DNA from: Limnobacter sp. 130
GTDB lineage: Bacteria; Pseudomonadota; Gammaproteobacteria; Burkholderiales; Burkholderiaceae_B
Direction of reading: 5' to 3'
Assembly (NCBI RefSeq): GCF_902506325.1
Contig: NZ_LR732328.1
Span: forward strand, 1,175,071-1,239,070
Length of the DNA: 64,000 nt
Made by a program: the position numbers and the translations under genes. Under the pieces are notes generated by a model. That model saw only the letters and a list, made by a program, of their open reading frames with translations. It ran no database searches and was not told where the DNA came from. Shown one piece after another: positions 35,729 through 46,282 of this stretch. Each line of letters begins with the position of its first letter. Within the stretch, counting starts at the first letter, position 1.

Positions 35729-36316
35729 ATGTTGAAGCAATCCCTAAAATCGTTATCCATTCTGGCTGCCTTGCTGTCCATGCACTCCGTTGCATCTGCC
35801 ACCTGTCAAGGCAACGACTGTCAAGTTGAAATCGACGCCAACATTGACTTTGACAGCAGCTATTATTTGAGCGAAAACCACAACGGCATTTTCATTCAAA
35901 GCAACATCGGCACCAACGCTGCAATCGTTGACCTGCAAAACGTGGTCATGCGCGACAACGGCAATATCACAGGCTCCGCGCAAGCAGTGGGCAACAACAT
36001 TGCCATTTCTCTCAGCGCCTCCTCGACCGTGCCTGTTCGTCACGTCTCACAGAGCAATTACGGCGATCAACTGGCCTCCGTCAATGTGGCCCAGCGCAGC
36101 ACCTCCAAAACTGGCGAAGTACTGATCGAAGCCGTTTCAATTGGCAACAACTTCAGCCTGAACCTGGACAATGCCAGCCTGGCTGAATTGTCAGTGGCCC
36201 AGTGCAACGTGAGCGACAACGTGGCTGTGGCCGAATACCGTTGGGACCCCACCCGCCTGACCGCTTCTGCTACAGCAGTAGGCAACAACATTTCAATTGG
36301 CAGTGCACGTCCTTAA
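35729..36316 (+). CDS. Secreted protein with GNN repeats, putative holdfast/curli-like subunit
   Basis: A 195-residue exported protein with a 24-residue signal peptide (cleavage after VASA). The mature part is Asn/Ser/Ala-rich with imperfect repeats: AQAVGNNIAISL, AVSIGNNFSLNL and ATAVGNNISIGS, alternating with SQSN/AQRS/AQCN strands. This is the look of a beta-solenoid or amyloid-like subunit, not of an enzyme. ATG 35729 has GGAG ten bases upstream. It is first in a set with an HfaA-like protein and a CsgG/HfaB lipoprotein, so it is likely the secreted or anchored substrate. No family is recognised with certainty; HfaD is a possible distant relative. Confidence 0.65.
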   Translation: MLKQSLKSLSILAALLSMHSVASATCQGNDCQVEIDANIDFDSSYYLSENHNGIFIQSNIGTNAAIVDLQNVVMRDNGNITGSAQAVGNNIAISLSASSTVPVRHVSQSNYGDQLASVNVAQRSTSKTGEVLIEAVSIGNNFSLNLDNASLAELSVAQCNVSDNVAVAEYRWDPTRLTASATAVGNNISIGSARP

Positions 36317-36329
36317 TTGAACTTTTTTC

Positions 36330-36366
36330 CCCCAAGCGACAACCTACAGCCAAAGGTCGCTTGGGG
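36330..36366 (+). repeat. Strong stem-loop between the GNN-repeat gene and the hfaA-like gene
   Basis: CCCCAAGCGAC and GTCGCTTGGGG form an 11-bp stem with a 15-base loop in the 96-base gap. No U tract follows on either strand, so it is probably an RNA-stabilising or processing element, or a leaky terminator. It would allow the upstream gene to be expressed more than the export genes. Confidence 0.6.
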
Positions 36367-36412
36367 TGAATTCCTACCCAAAGCCCCCTCAAGAAACCAA
36401 GGAACCATTCGA

Positions 36413-36733
36413 ATGAAATTACTCAAAATCTGTATTGCCACGCTGGCCTTCAGCTTTGGCGGCGCATTCGCCCAAACCTTTGAAGGCAACGTCAGCTCAT
36501 TCGAAACACCCTATGGCATGCGCAGCGTAACCGACATTGACTCCCCCGCAGGCACCCGCCGCGACGCCAATTTCAACCGCACCCAAGTTGACTCTCCAGG
36601 CTGGGGATTCGCATCCACCGCCATTGGCAACCTGATCAATGTGCAAACCGAAGGCAACAACAACACCGTTGTCATTAATGCGACCCAAATCAACAACGGC
36701 TCTCAAAACGCCACGATTGACGGCGGTTTCTGA
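36413..36733 (+). CDS. hfaA: HfaA-like holdfast anchoring protein
   Basis: A 106-residue exported protein with a 20-residue signal peptide (ending GGAFA). The C-terminal half, FASTAIGNLINVQTEGNNNT followed by VVINATQINNG and GF at the end, matches what I know of the HfaA family that anchors the Caulobacter holdfast to the cell envelope. It shares the GN/GNN style with the upstream protein. ATG 36413 has AAGGAA upstream. The CsgG/HfaB-like gene follows 43 bases on, the same hfaA-hfaB order as in Caulobacter. Assignment is from recalled family features plus context. Confidence 0.65.
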   Translation: MKLLKICIATLAFSFGGAFAQTFEGNVSSFETPYGMRSVTDIDSPAGTRRDANFNRTQVDSPGWGFASTAIGNLINVQTEGNNNTVVINATQINNGSQNATIDGGF

Positions 36734-36776
36734 GAACCCACGTCACGCACTGATACTGAATAAACAAAGGCCCACT

Positions 36777-37928
36777 ATGTTCTGCTACCCGCTTCCAAAA
36801 TTTGCATTTATTTCGGTGCTTGCTGCATCGGCCAGTGCATGCACAACACTACCCTCCTTCAGTGAAGCGGAGTATGTCAGCCCCTTCGACGGCGCAAGCG
36901 TGGTGGAAAACACAACCCGCTACAGTCCCGCGCTTGAATGCCTCAAGCCGATGGTGGGCGGGCGCGGCCCCAATTCAAAACGATTCGCGGTTGGCCGGGT
37001 CAGCGACTTCACGGGCAAGGAAGATTTGGTCAACGGCAAGCGCATCACACAGGGCGCTGCCTTGATGGTCATTTCCGCTTTGGCAAAAACCGGGGTTCCA
37101 ATCGTTGAGCGATTCGACACCACCATCGCCGACATGGAACTGAAGTACGCCGACAACAAGTTGATTACAGACAACCCTGACAGCAAAGCACACCGGCAAA
37201 TTTTTTCAGGCACCCTGCCGGGTTCGGACTATCACATTGTGGGTGGCATCACAGAAGTGAACTACAACATTCGCAGCGGAAGCATTGAATCGTCCATTCG
37301 CTTCATTGGTGCCGCAGCCCGCTACTTTGTCATGAACGTGGCGGTCGACCTGCGCGTCGTGAATACAAAAACGCTTGAAGTTGTGAACATACAAAGTCTT
37401 CAGAAACAAATTATCGGCACAGAATTAAATGGCGGCTATTTCCGACTATTCAGTGATGGTTTGGTCGACATCAATTCAGCCGAGCGCACCCAAGAACCCA
37501 TTCAAAAAGGTGTTCGCATGGTGATTGAACACGCGGTATTCAATATGCTGACCGAGATGAATAATTTGTCGGCGCAAAGTTGTGCGCGGCTAAGTACCGC
37601 TGAATCAACTGCCAAATCAACTGCCAAATCAACTGCCAAATCACCCACTCAATCACGTGCGAACAACCCAATCGTACTTACCCCGCCACCGGCAGAAACA
37701 TCATCAAAACAAGACCCCAACATTGTGATCGACCCATACACCGGGGAAATCATTCGCGAAGCGAGCAATCGCAACACCGCGGGCTCATCGCAAAGTGAAG
37801 TGACTGAATTGAAAGGCTTGTTTGGCAATGGCAACAACGCGGCAACCGCGCCACAAGAATCAACAAGCAACACCACCCGCGAAATGCAGGAAAAACTGCT
37901 GTGGGGCAATCGCCCACAAATTCGATAG
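36777..37928 (+). CDS. hfaB: CsgG/HfaB-family outer-membrane lipoprotein
   Basis: A 383-residue lipoprotein with lipobox ASAC (Cys22). The core, RFAVGRVSDFTGKEDLVNGK, ITQGAALMVISALAKTGVPI, VERFDTTIADMELKYADNK and GSDYHIVGGITEVNYNIRSG, is the HfaB subtype of CsgG. CsgG proteins form nonameric outer-membrane export pores for curli; HfaB is needed for holdfast anchoring. After residue about 270 there is an unusual tail of about 110 residues containing (STAK) repeats and an Asn/Ser/Thr-rich stretch. ATG 36777 gives a proper signal. A bidirectional terminator follows. Confidence 0.82.
   Translation: MFCYPLPKFAFISVLAASASACTTLPSFSEAEYVSPFDGASVVENTTRYSPALECLKPMVGGRGPNSKRFAVGRVSDFTGKEDLVNGKRITQGAALMVISALAKTGVPIVERFDTTIADMELKYADNKLITDNPDSKAHRQIFSGTLPGSDYHIVGGITEVNYNIRSGSIESSIRFIGAAARYFVMNVAVDLRVVNTKTLEVVNIQSLQKQIIGTELNGGYFRLFSDGLVDINSAERTQEPIQKGVRMVIEHAVFNMLTEMNNLSAQSCARLSTAESTAKSTAKSTAKSPTQSRANNPIVLTPPPAETSSKQDPNIVIDPYTGEIIREASNRNTAGSSQSEVTELKGLFGNGNNAATAPQESTSNTTREMQEKLLWGNRPQIR
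37599..37646 (+). repeat. 12-bp tandem repeat inside the hfaB-like gene, about four copies
   Basis: Units GCCAAATCAACT at 37611-37622 and 37623-37634 are flanked by near copies at 37599-37610 and 37635-37646. Each unit encodes four residues (STAK), so copy-number change would keep the frame and alter only linker length. Confidence 0.85.
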
Positions 37929-37944
37929 ACAAACACACACCCAA

Positions 37945-37978
37945 CAAAAAAGCCTCAGCATGTGCTGAGGCTTTTTTG
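37945..37978. terminator. Bidirectional terminator after the hfa-like locus
   Basis: AAAAAAGCCTCAGCA and TGCTGAGGCTTTTTT form a near-perfect stem with a very short TG loop. It serves both the hfa-like locus (plus) and the CorC-type gene (minus), which converge. Confidence 0.9.
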
Positions 37979-37993
37979 TTGCCGGCTTGGCGA

Positions 37994-39301
37994 TCAGGCT
38001 GATTCGTCGGTTTGTTCTTCTTCGCGAATCGGTGAGGCCAAAATCTTGTCGATTCGCTTTTGGTCCATGTCCACCACTTCAAAACGCCAACCGTCCCAAT
38101 CAACAGTGTCGCCGGTGGCAGGCAAACGCCCAGTCAACAGCATCACCATGCCACTCAAGGTGTGGTAGCGCCCCTTCTCTTCTTCCGGAACGCTCTTGAT
38201 ATTCAAGGTGTCTTTCAATTCCAAAATGGCAATTGCGCCGTCCAGCAACCACGAGCCATCGTCTCGCAACACCGCCCACGAGTCTTCCTTGTTGTGCGGG
38301 GTAAATTCACCAGTCAGGGCTTCCATCAAATCGTGCAAGGTCACAATGCCTTCAAGTTCGCCGTACTCGTCAATCACAAAGGCAATGTCCATGTTGTTGC
38401 TGCGGAACTGGGTCAACAGCTCCATACCCGTCAAGGTTTCAGGAACAAACACACATTGCTGCAAGTTGGTGGAGAAGTCAGGCATTTTGCCCTGTGCAGC
38501 ATAAGCCAGCGCCTGCTTGGCATGAATGACACCAATCAGGTTGTCCAGGCTGCCATCCACCACGGGGAAGCGCGAGTACTCCGACTCAATGACTCGCTTC
38601 AGGTTCTCTTCCTGGGGCAGGCGAATGTCGAGGTACAGCACATCGGAACGGGGAATCATGAGTGAACCCAGCTGCCGGTCATCCAGACGGAATACGTTGC
38701 GCAGCATGGTGTGTTCGCTGCTTTCAATCACGCCAGAAACAGAGCCCTCATCGAGCATGGCATGAATTTCTTCCTCGGTGACGCCGTTGTCTGTGTTTTC
38801 CTTGACACCCATAATGCGCAGCAAACCACGGGTAGAAAAAGACAAAAACATCACGAAGGGGCGCGTGGCAATCGCCAGAATTTGCATGGGTCTTGCAACC
38901 AGGCGGGCAATCACCTCGGGGCTGATCTGCCCCAAACGCTTGGGCACCAGTTCGCCAACCACAATGGAAACATACGTCACGCCCACCACCACAATGGCTG
39001 TGGAAACAACATCGGTCAGCGCCACTTCCAACCCGAAAGTTTGCAGCCAAAGGGCAAGTGGCTTGGCCAATACGGCCTCGCCCACAATACCGCTCAACAC
39101 GCCGATCGATGTAATGCCAATTTGAACGGTGGACAAAAATTTCGTGGGATCTTCAGACAACTTGAGCGCAACCGCAGCAGATTTGTCGCCTTCTGCTGCC
39201 AATTTCACCAAACGCGCCTTTCTGGCTGTCACCAGTGCGATCTCGGACATGGCAAACAAACCATTGGTCACGATCAAACCCAGCAGAATCAGTACTTCCA
39301 T
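37994..39301 (-). CDS. Hemolysin-type/CNNM family membrane protein with CBS pair
   Basis: A 435-residue protein of the DUF21-CBS-CBS-CorC_HlyC architecture. A four-helix DUF21 domain (about 1-185, with MSEIALVTARKARL) is followed by two CBS domains (MIPRSDVLYLDI and LTQFRSNNMDIAFVIDEYGE) and a C-terminal CorC/HlyC domain (GSWLLDGAIAILEL). Relatives are implicated in Mg/Co efflux or sodium-coupled Mg export; older names call them hemolysins. Specific substrate not inferable. An acidic C-terminus (REEEQTDES) is present. Confidence 0.87.
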   Translation of the reverse strand: MEVLILLGLIVTNGLFAMSEIALVTARKARLVKLAAEGDKSAAVALKLSEDPTKFLSTVQIGITSIGVLSGIVGEAVLAKPLALWLQTFGLEVALTDVVSTAIVVVGVTYVSIVVGELVPKRLGQISPEVIARLVARPMQILAIATRPFVMFLSFSTRGLLRIMGVKENTDNGVTEEEIHAMLDEGSVSGVIESSEHTMLRNVFRLDDRQLGSLMIPRSDVLYLDIRLPQEENLKRVIESEYSRFPVVDGSLDNLIGVIHAKQALAYAAQGKMPDFSTNLQQCVFVPETLTGMELLTQFRSNNMDIAFVIDEYGELEGIVTLHDLMEALTGEFTPHNKEDSWAVLRDDGSWLLDGAIAILELKDTLNIKSVPEEEKGRYHTLSGMVMLLTGRLPATGDTVDWDGWRFEVVDMDQKRIDKILASPIREEEQTDESA

Positions 39302-39504
39302 GAGGAATCTCCTTGACCCATAGGCGAAGCAAGGGCGGCAAACGCAAGGCTTGATCGAGCATTTTTAGGCTGGAAGGACTTGGAGAACTGGTGCGCTACA
39401 TGCGCTTTGAAAAGGTTTGCCACTGACGGCGAGTTGAAGTTTGAACAACTTCGACAACTGGAACTATCCATAGACGGTCGGGAAAGGCCCGAGCACTCCT
39501 GTAA

Positions 39505-39547
39505 TAAAAAAACACCGCCTAATCGTACAAAGACGACGGGGCGGTGT
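39505..39547 (-). terminator. Intrinsic terminator of thiC
   Basis: ACACCGCC and GGCGGTGT (39512-39547) form an 8-bp stem with a 20-base loop that has its own CGTC/GACG pairing, followed on the minus strand by about seven U. It lies 19 bases past the thiC stop. Confidence 0.8.
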
Positions 39548-39565
39548 CAATTTATCTTTTAAAAA

Positions 39566-41527
<1,962 letters not shown>

Positions 41528-41565
41528 TCATTCCACCCGACCACCCACAAGGAGAAAGGCCAGTG

Positions 41566-41648
41566 AAACGCTTCCTGCAAACAGCATTATCTGCACAGGT
41601 GTGAGGGTTTTTCTCACCCGGCAACAATTTGCCAGGACCCCTGCGTTA
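41566..41648 (-). promoter_or_regulatory. TPP riboswitch (THI element) upstream of thiC
   Basis: On the minus strand the leader reads ACGCAGGGGTCCTGG, then CGGGTGAGAAAAACCC, ACACCTGTGCAGATAATGC and finally GCAGGAAGCGT. The CTGAGA-like TGAGA box with ACCC, the ACCTG and the GATAATGC box are the conserved TPP-binding core, and the two ends pair as P1. Downstream, CTCCTT could pair with the thiC ribosome site AGGAG, and no terminator is seen, so control is probably of translation. Known biology: thiamine pyrophosphate binding shuts off thiC. Confidence 0.88.
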
Positions 41649-41750
41649 AACTCAAACAAGCTCAAAGTATAGGCCCGCGCCAGCAACACCTCAATACGCG
41701 GTTTGCACAAGACGCTCTTTTTGTTCAACTTTCTCGGATCACGCAATTTC

Positions 41751-42311
41751 ATGGGCAACAGACTCAGTTCAATCACCACCCGCACCGGCGACGATGGCAC
41801 CACTGGCTTGGCCGATGGCAGCCGTTTGGCCAAAAACGATCTTCGCGTTCATGCCATGGGCGATGTCGATGAACTGAACAGTCACATTGGCTTGATCTTG
41901 ACCGAGGCGCTACCTGAACGCCTGGCCACAGAACTGACCCGCATTCAGCATGATTTGTTCGATTTGGGTGCAGCCCTGTGCATGCCCGGCTTTGATGTAT
42001 TTCCGCAGCAAGCCGTGAGTAGGCTTGAAGACCTGATCAAGGAATTCAATGAACCCCTACCCCGCCTTGAAGAATTTATTCTGCCTGGCGGCAGCAAAGC
42101 CTCTGCTTACGCTCACATTGCCCGCACGGTGTGCCGCAGGGCAGAGCGGGTGCTGGTGGATTTGAACCAGCAACAAAAACAGCCTGAAGACCTGCTGCTC
42201 TACATGAACCGCTTGTCCGATTTCCTGTTTGTGGCCTCACGCTGGATTCACCACAAAAAAGGCGTGCGGGATGTGCAATGGAAAAAGGGATTCAACCGCC
42301 CGCAAGAATAA
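41751..42311 (+). CDS. Cob(I)yrinic acid a,c-diamide / cob(I)alamin adenosyltransferase, PduO type
   Basis: Transfers adenosyl from ATP to reduced corrinoid to make coenzyme B12. The 186-residue helical protein has the ATP-binding N-terminus TRTGDDGTTGLADGSRLAK, the VHAMGDVDELNSHIGL helix, FILPGGS and ARTVCRRAERVLVDL, followed by MNRLSDFLFVASRW. ATG 41751 is chosen as the family start; the preceding open frame is leader. It is divergent from thiC. No cobalamin riboswitch is visible. Confidence 0.92.
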   Translation: MGNRLSSITTRTGDDGTTGLADGSRLAKNDLRVHAMGDVDELNSHIGLILTEALPERLATELTRIQHDLFDLGAALCMPGFDVFPQQAVSRLEDLIKEFNEPLPRLEEFILPGGSKASAYAHIARTVCRRAERVLVDLNQQQKQPEDLLLYMNRLSDFLFVASRWIHHKKGVRDVQWKKGFNRPQE

Positions 42312-42313
42312 GC

Positions 42314-44374
42314 TTACTTGGACTCGGTTTTGGCTGGGCCCACCACATTGCTGTCGGCTGGGCCCGTTTCTTTGGGTGGATAGAAAAACTCGCCTGGGCT
42401 CGTGAAAAACCGCTTGAAAATGCGTCCCGCCAGGGAAAGGCTTTCCAGTTTTCGAACCCCACGTGCCCGCAAAGCGGTGAAAAACGCCAGGCTGAAGCTC
42501 ACGGCCAGGTTCACCATGCCGATCAGGAATACACCCACAACCGCAATCGCTACTTCGAACCCACTCAACATGAATTCCTGGGCTTGAAAACCATACGCCA
42601 TATTGGCTGCCGAGAAGGTAATGTGCCGAATGTCGATTGGCAAACCCAGAATAAGCCCCACAAAACCCGCAGAACCCAACATGCAGCCAAAGAAAAAATT
42701 ACCCGCCAAAGCGCCCGTGTTTTTGCTCAAGTAATCGGCCAGTTTGTTGGCGCGGACCACGCCAAGACGCTTGCGTAGCCAAGGTACCTTTCGAATTCTG
42801 TCGGGAATACGGTGATAAATCGACAGGTTGTCGTAATAACCCGAGATAACACCCGCCAAAAACAGAAATATGCCCGCGATGGCCGCATGCGGTAGTGCCG
42901 CAGAAAGCAAAGGATTCAATTCCAGCAGCATTTTCTCGCCTTTCTCCACTGCAATTGGCGATTCGCCGAGCAAGAAGGTAAGGCCCACTGCCACCACAGT
43001 GGCTGTGGCAAATGCAGGCAATACATTGCCCCATATCGCAATAAACTGGGTTCGAGCTACCTGGGTAATCAAATCAGCAACCCGGTCAGCGGAGCTTAAC
43101 CGACCATTGGCAGCATCGATGGCAGCCGCAATGCGGGCGGCAGTCATGGCTGGCTGCTTGGTGGCAATTGTGAACCCCAACAGGTGAATGATCACAAAGC
43201 CAATGCCGTAATTCAGGCTGAAAAACACAGCCTCCCAAAACGGGGGCAAATGCCAATCAGAAATACCTGCCTTGAAAAGCGAAAGTAGCGCAATAATAAC
43301 CCCGGCCCCCATGGCAGCGCGGGCCATTTTCCAGTATTCCGAGCGGGATTCCGTGGCGTATTTCTCGCCAGACTGGCTTGCATGTTCGGTGATTCGCAAG
43401 GCGAGTTTGTCAGTCAAACCACGCCACAAATCGGTAATTGAATGTTTGCGGTTTTCTTCCCGGGTCAAAGTACAGAAGAATTGAACGCAGGTACCCACAC
43501 GGTTTTCAGTGGGTAAGGCGCCCAGCAGTTGCAACAGGCGCCGCATGCGGTTGATTGATTGCTCTAGTCGAATCAACTGCATACTCAGAGTGACTGAAAT
43601 ACCCTGAACACGGGCCTGTGCGTAGGCTTTCTTGATTTGTCCCTGGCACTGATCCAGCAACACATCCAGGTGATCACCCAAGTCGTGCAGGGGCTCCATG
43701 TTGCTGAGTTTCTCGTGAGCCTGCCCAATCATGTTGCGCAATTCCAGGTGCTGCTCCACGAATGGGGAGGTATGCCGCTCTGAGATACCCAAACAACGAA
43801 CCACTTCGGAATCAATGCCCAAGGCAGCAATTCGCACGGCCAGCATTTCCATGGCCTCAAGCATTTCGTGTTGGATACGTTTCCACAGGGGCATGGCGGG
43901 GTCCAGCCACTCCAGCACATGGAACAGGCGGGTCCAGCTAGGTACACTGATCGATTCAAGCCACTCGTGGTCATCTGATTTGGTAAACATCAGGCTGAGC
44001 GATTCACGCACGGTTTTGTCTTCAACCGTGGCGGGCAAAAGGCGCTGAAAAATCCGGTTTTTCATGGCCTGACCGAAAGTTTCATTGCCAAGGATACCCA
44101 ACTCGGCAAAGGTGTACCGGTAACGCGATTCTTTCAGGAACTGCTCAAGGTAGCCCTTGACCTGCACACGCAGGTCATTGGACTGCTCAAGCGCCTCCAC
44201 CAGCATGGAAAATCGCCGCTCAATTTCGAAGTCGGAGCCGGGAGCTCCTTCTCGAAACCATTCCATGAAGTGGCACAGGTGGGCAATGTCCGCCTCGTGC
44301 TCGGTGTCTGGGCTCATCCCGTTCAGGATGGTCAGCAGCGCACCTCGAATGTTGTAGTTTGGATTCATTGCCAT
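42314..44374 (-). CDS. Gcr-type 'site-specific recombinase' family membrane protein
   Basis: A 686-residue protein of the SpecificRecomb/Gcr family named after a neisserial gene. It has a helical N-terminal half and several membrane helices in the C-terminal half (for example near IIALLSLF, AVFFSLNYGIGFVIIHLLGF, FLFLAGVISGYYDNLSIYHR). There is no tyrosine or serine recombinase catalytic motif, and the membrane topology argues against DNA recombination. Function unknown. It shares a 3-base gap with the convergent adenosyltransferase gene. Confidence 0.8.
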   Translation of the reverse strand: MAMNPNYNIRGALLTILNGMSPDTEHEADIAHLCHFMEWFREGAPGSDFEIERRFSMLVEALEQSNDLRVQVKGYLEQFLKESRYRYTFAELGILGNETFGQAMKNRIFQRLLPATVEDKTVRESLSLMFTKSDDHEWLESISVPSWTRLFHVLEWLDPAMPLWKRIQHEMLEAMEMLAVRIAALGIDSEVVRCLGISERHTSPFVEQHLELRNMIGQAHEKLSNMEPLHDLGDHLDVLLDQCQGQIKKAYAQARVQGISVTLSMQLIRLEQSINRMRRLLQLLGALPTENRVGTCVQFFCTLTREENRKHSITDLWRGLTDKLALRITEHASQSGEKYATESRSEYWKMARAAMGAGVIIALLSLFKAGISDWHLPPFWEAVFFSLNYGIGFVIIHLLGFTIATKQPAMTAARIAAAIDAANGRLSSADRVADLITQVARTQFIAIWGNVLPAFATATVVAVGLTFLLGESPIAVEKGEKMLLELNPLLSAALPHAAIAGIFLFLAGVISGYYDNLSIYHRIPDRIRKVPWLRKRLGVVRANKLADYLSKNTGALAGNFFFGCMLGSAGFVGLILGLPIDIRHITFSAANMAYGFQAQEFMLSGFEVAIAVVGVFLIGMVNLAVSFSLAFFTALRARGVRKLESLSLAGRIFKRFFTSPGEFFYPPKETGPADSNVVGPAKTESK

Positions 44375-44418
44375 ATTCTGAATACCTAGTCCGAGGGCTA
44401 GTGTACCCGATGAATTGG

Positions 44419-46236
44419 CTATTTACTCCAACTGTCCTTCAGGGTGGTGGCCCGGTTAAACACCGGGTTTTCCAGAGTATGGTCTTTCAAATCGGGCACA
44501 AAATAACCGTGGCGTTCGAACTGATAGACCGTACCAGACCACGCATCTTTCAAGCCCGCTTCCAGATATGCCTTCACCTCGGTCAATGAATTGGGGTTCA
44601 GGCTGTCCATGAAGTTCTTGCCGCCAGAATCAGGATGCTCTTCGGTAAACAAACGATCGTAAAGGCGCACGGTGGCGGGCAGGCAATCCTCTGAATCGAC
44701 CCAGTGAATATTGCCCTTTACCTTGTAAGTGTCGGCGCCGGGTGTACCCGATTTGCTGTCCAGAAACACCTGGGCATGCACGGCAATCACCTTGCCGTTT
44801 TCATCTTTGTCGCAGCCCGTGCACTCGATCACATAGCCATAACGCAGGCGCACCTTGTTGCCGGGGAACAAACGGAAAAACTTCTTCTCGGGATTCTCCT
44901 GAAAATCTTCCGCCTCAATCCACAAGCGCTTGCCAATCGTGAACTGGCGTGTGCCCCAATGCGGTTGGTGCGGGTGAACAGGTGCGGTGCATAAATCAGC
45001 CCAGTCATCGTCGACGTTGTCCAGAATCAACGGGATGGGGTCAAGTACCGCCACCGCACGGTGAGCCACGGGGTCGAGCGTGTCGCGCAAAGCGCCTTCC
45101 AGCACTGAGTAGTCAATCCAGGAGTCGGACTTGGACACACCAATGCGGGCGCAAAACAGCTGAATGGCCTCAGGCGTGTAGCCACGCCGGCGCAAACCCA
45201 CGATGGTGGGCATACGGGGGTCGTCCCAGCCACTGAGTTTGTTTTCAGTTACCAATTGCTGCAATTTGCGCTTGCTGGTCACCACATAACTCAAGTTCAA
45301 GCGGGCAAACTCAACTTGCTTGGGCAGTGGGTGGCTCAATATGGGTTTGATCAGGCTGCCATCCGCTGCAGTGTGCTCTGCAGCAAGATTGCGGAGAAGC
45401 CAGTCGTAGAACGGCCGCTGATCTTCAAACTCAAGCGTACAAAACGAGTGGGTAATGCGCTCAAGCGCGTCTTCAATAGGGTGCGCGAAGGTGTACATGG
45501 GGTAAATGCACCATTCATCGGCCGTGCGGTGGTGAAAAGCACGGCGAATGCGGTAAATGGCCGGGTCGCGCATGTTCATGTTCGGGCTGGCCATGTCAAT
45601 TTTTGCACGCAGCACGGCGGCGCCATCGGGCAACTCGCCTGCACGCATGGCACGAAAGCGGGTCAGGCTTTCAGCCACAGGGCGATTGCGGAACGGAGAA
45701 TCCACACCAGCTTGCGTTAACGTGCCACGATTGGCGCGCATGTCATCGGCATTTTGTTCGTCCACATAAGCCAAGCCAGCCTGAATCAGAAATTCAGCAG
45801 CCTGGTACATGAAGTCGAAGTAATCGCTGGCGTAATACAGATTGTCGTCGCCGAAGTCTTCCCACCTGAAGCCAAGCCAATACACGGCATCCAGTATGGA
45901 ATCGGCGAATTCTTCGCTTTCCTTCTCGGGGTTGGTGTCGTCAAACCGCATGTGGCAGGCGCCGCCGTATTCTTTGGCCAAGCCAAAGTTCACGCAAATG
46001 GCTTTGGCATGGCCCACATGCAAGTAGCCATTGGGCTCGGGCGGAAAACGCAAGCGTATTGCTGCAGGGTCGGCAGGTGCGCCCTCATGTACGTCTGCAC
46101 CACCTGGCTTACCAGCCCATGGGCGCGACTGATACTCGGGCTTTTTCAAGTCCGCATCAATGATGTTGCGAAGGAAATTGGAAGCTGGGGCGTTGTCAGC
46201 CCCGGCATTGGTGGTTTTGTTTGCAGAATCAGACAT
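44419..46236 (-). CDS. glnS: Glutaminyl-tRNA synthetase
   Basis: Class I synthetase charging tRNA-Gln. The 605-residue protein has the HIGH-type motif as PPEPNGYLHVGHAKAICVN, the QRPFYDWLL region, and the KMSKS-equivalent VVTSKRKLQQLV, plus the C-terminal anticodon-binding beta barrels. ATG 46236 has AGGA seven bases upstream; a GTG two codons earlier is possible. Its presence as glnS, not an indirect pathway, fits gamma/betaproteobacteria. Confidence 0.96.
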   Translation of the reverse strand: MSDSANKTTNAGADNAPASNFLRNIIDADLKKPEYQSRPWAGKPGGADVHEGAPADPAAIRLRFPPEPNGYLHVGHAKAICVNFGLAKEYGGACHMRFDDTNPEKESEEFADSILDAVYWLGFRWEDFGDDNLYYASDYFDFMYQAAEFLIQAGLAYVDEQNADDMRANRGTLTQAGVDSPFRNRPVAESLTRFRAMRAGELPDGAAVLRAKIDMASPNMNMRDPAIYRIRRAFHHRTADEWCIYPMYTFAHPIEDALERITHSFCTLEFEDQRPFYDWLLRNLAAEHTAADGSLIKPILSHPLPKQVEFARLNLSYVVTSKRKLQQLVTENKLSGWDDPRMPTIVGLRRRGYTPEAIQLFCARIGVSKSDSWIDYSVLEGALRDTLDPVAHRAVAVLDPIPLILDNVDDDWADLCTAPVHPHQPHWGTRQFTIGKRLWIEAEDFQENPEKKFFRLFPGNKVRLRYGYVIECTGCDKDENGKVIAVHAQVFLDSKSGTPGADTYKVKGNIHWVDSEDCLPATVRLYDRLFTEEHPDSGGKNFMDSLNPNSLTEVKAYLEAGLKDAWSGTVYQFERHGYFVPDLKDHTLENPVFNRATTLKDSWSK

Positions 46237-46282
46237 CAGCACATCCTGTTGGCGAATGCGCTGATGTTAGCAAAAACAAGCC

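Noticed and set aside
39380-39562. 60-codon plus-strand frame between the CorC-type gene and thiC
   Set aside because: It reads through the thiC terminator and has no start signals. The interval 39302-39565 otherwise holds only the CorC-type gene's leader and that terminator.
42314-44374. Mobile element or integrase, suggested by the 'site-specific recombinase' family name
   Set aside because: No recombinase catalytic motif, several membrane helices, no repeats or att sites at the ends; a normal chromosomal gene.
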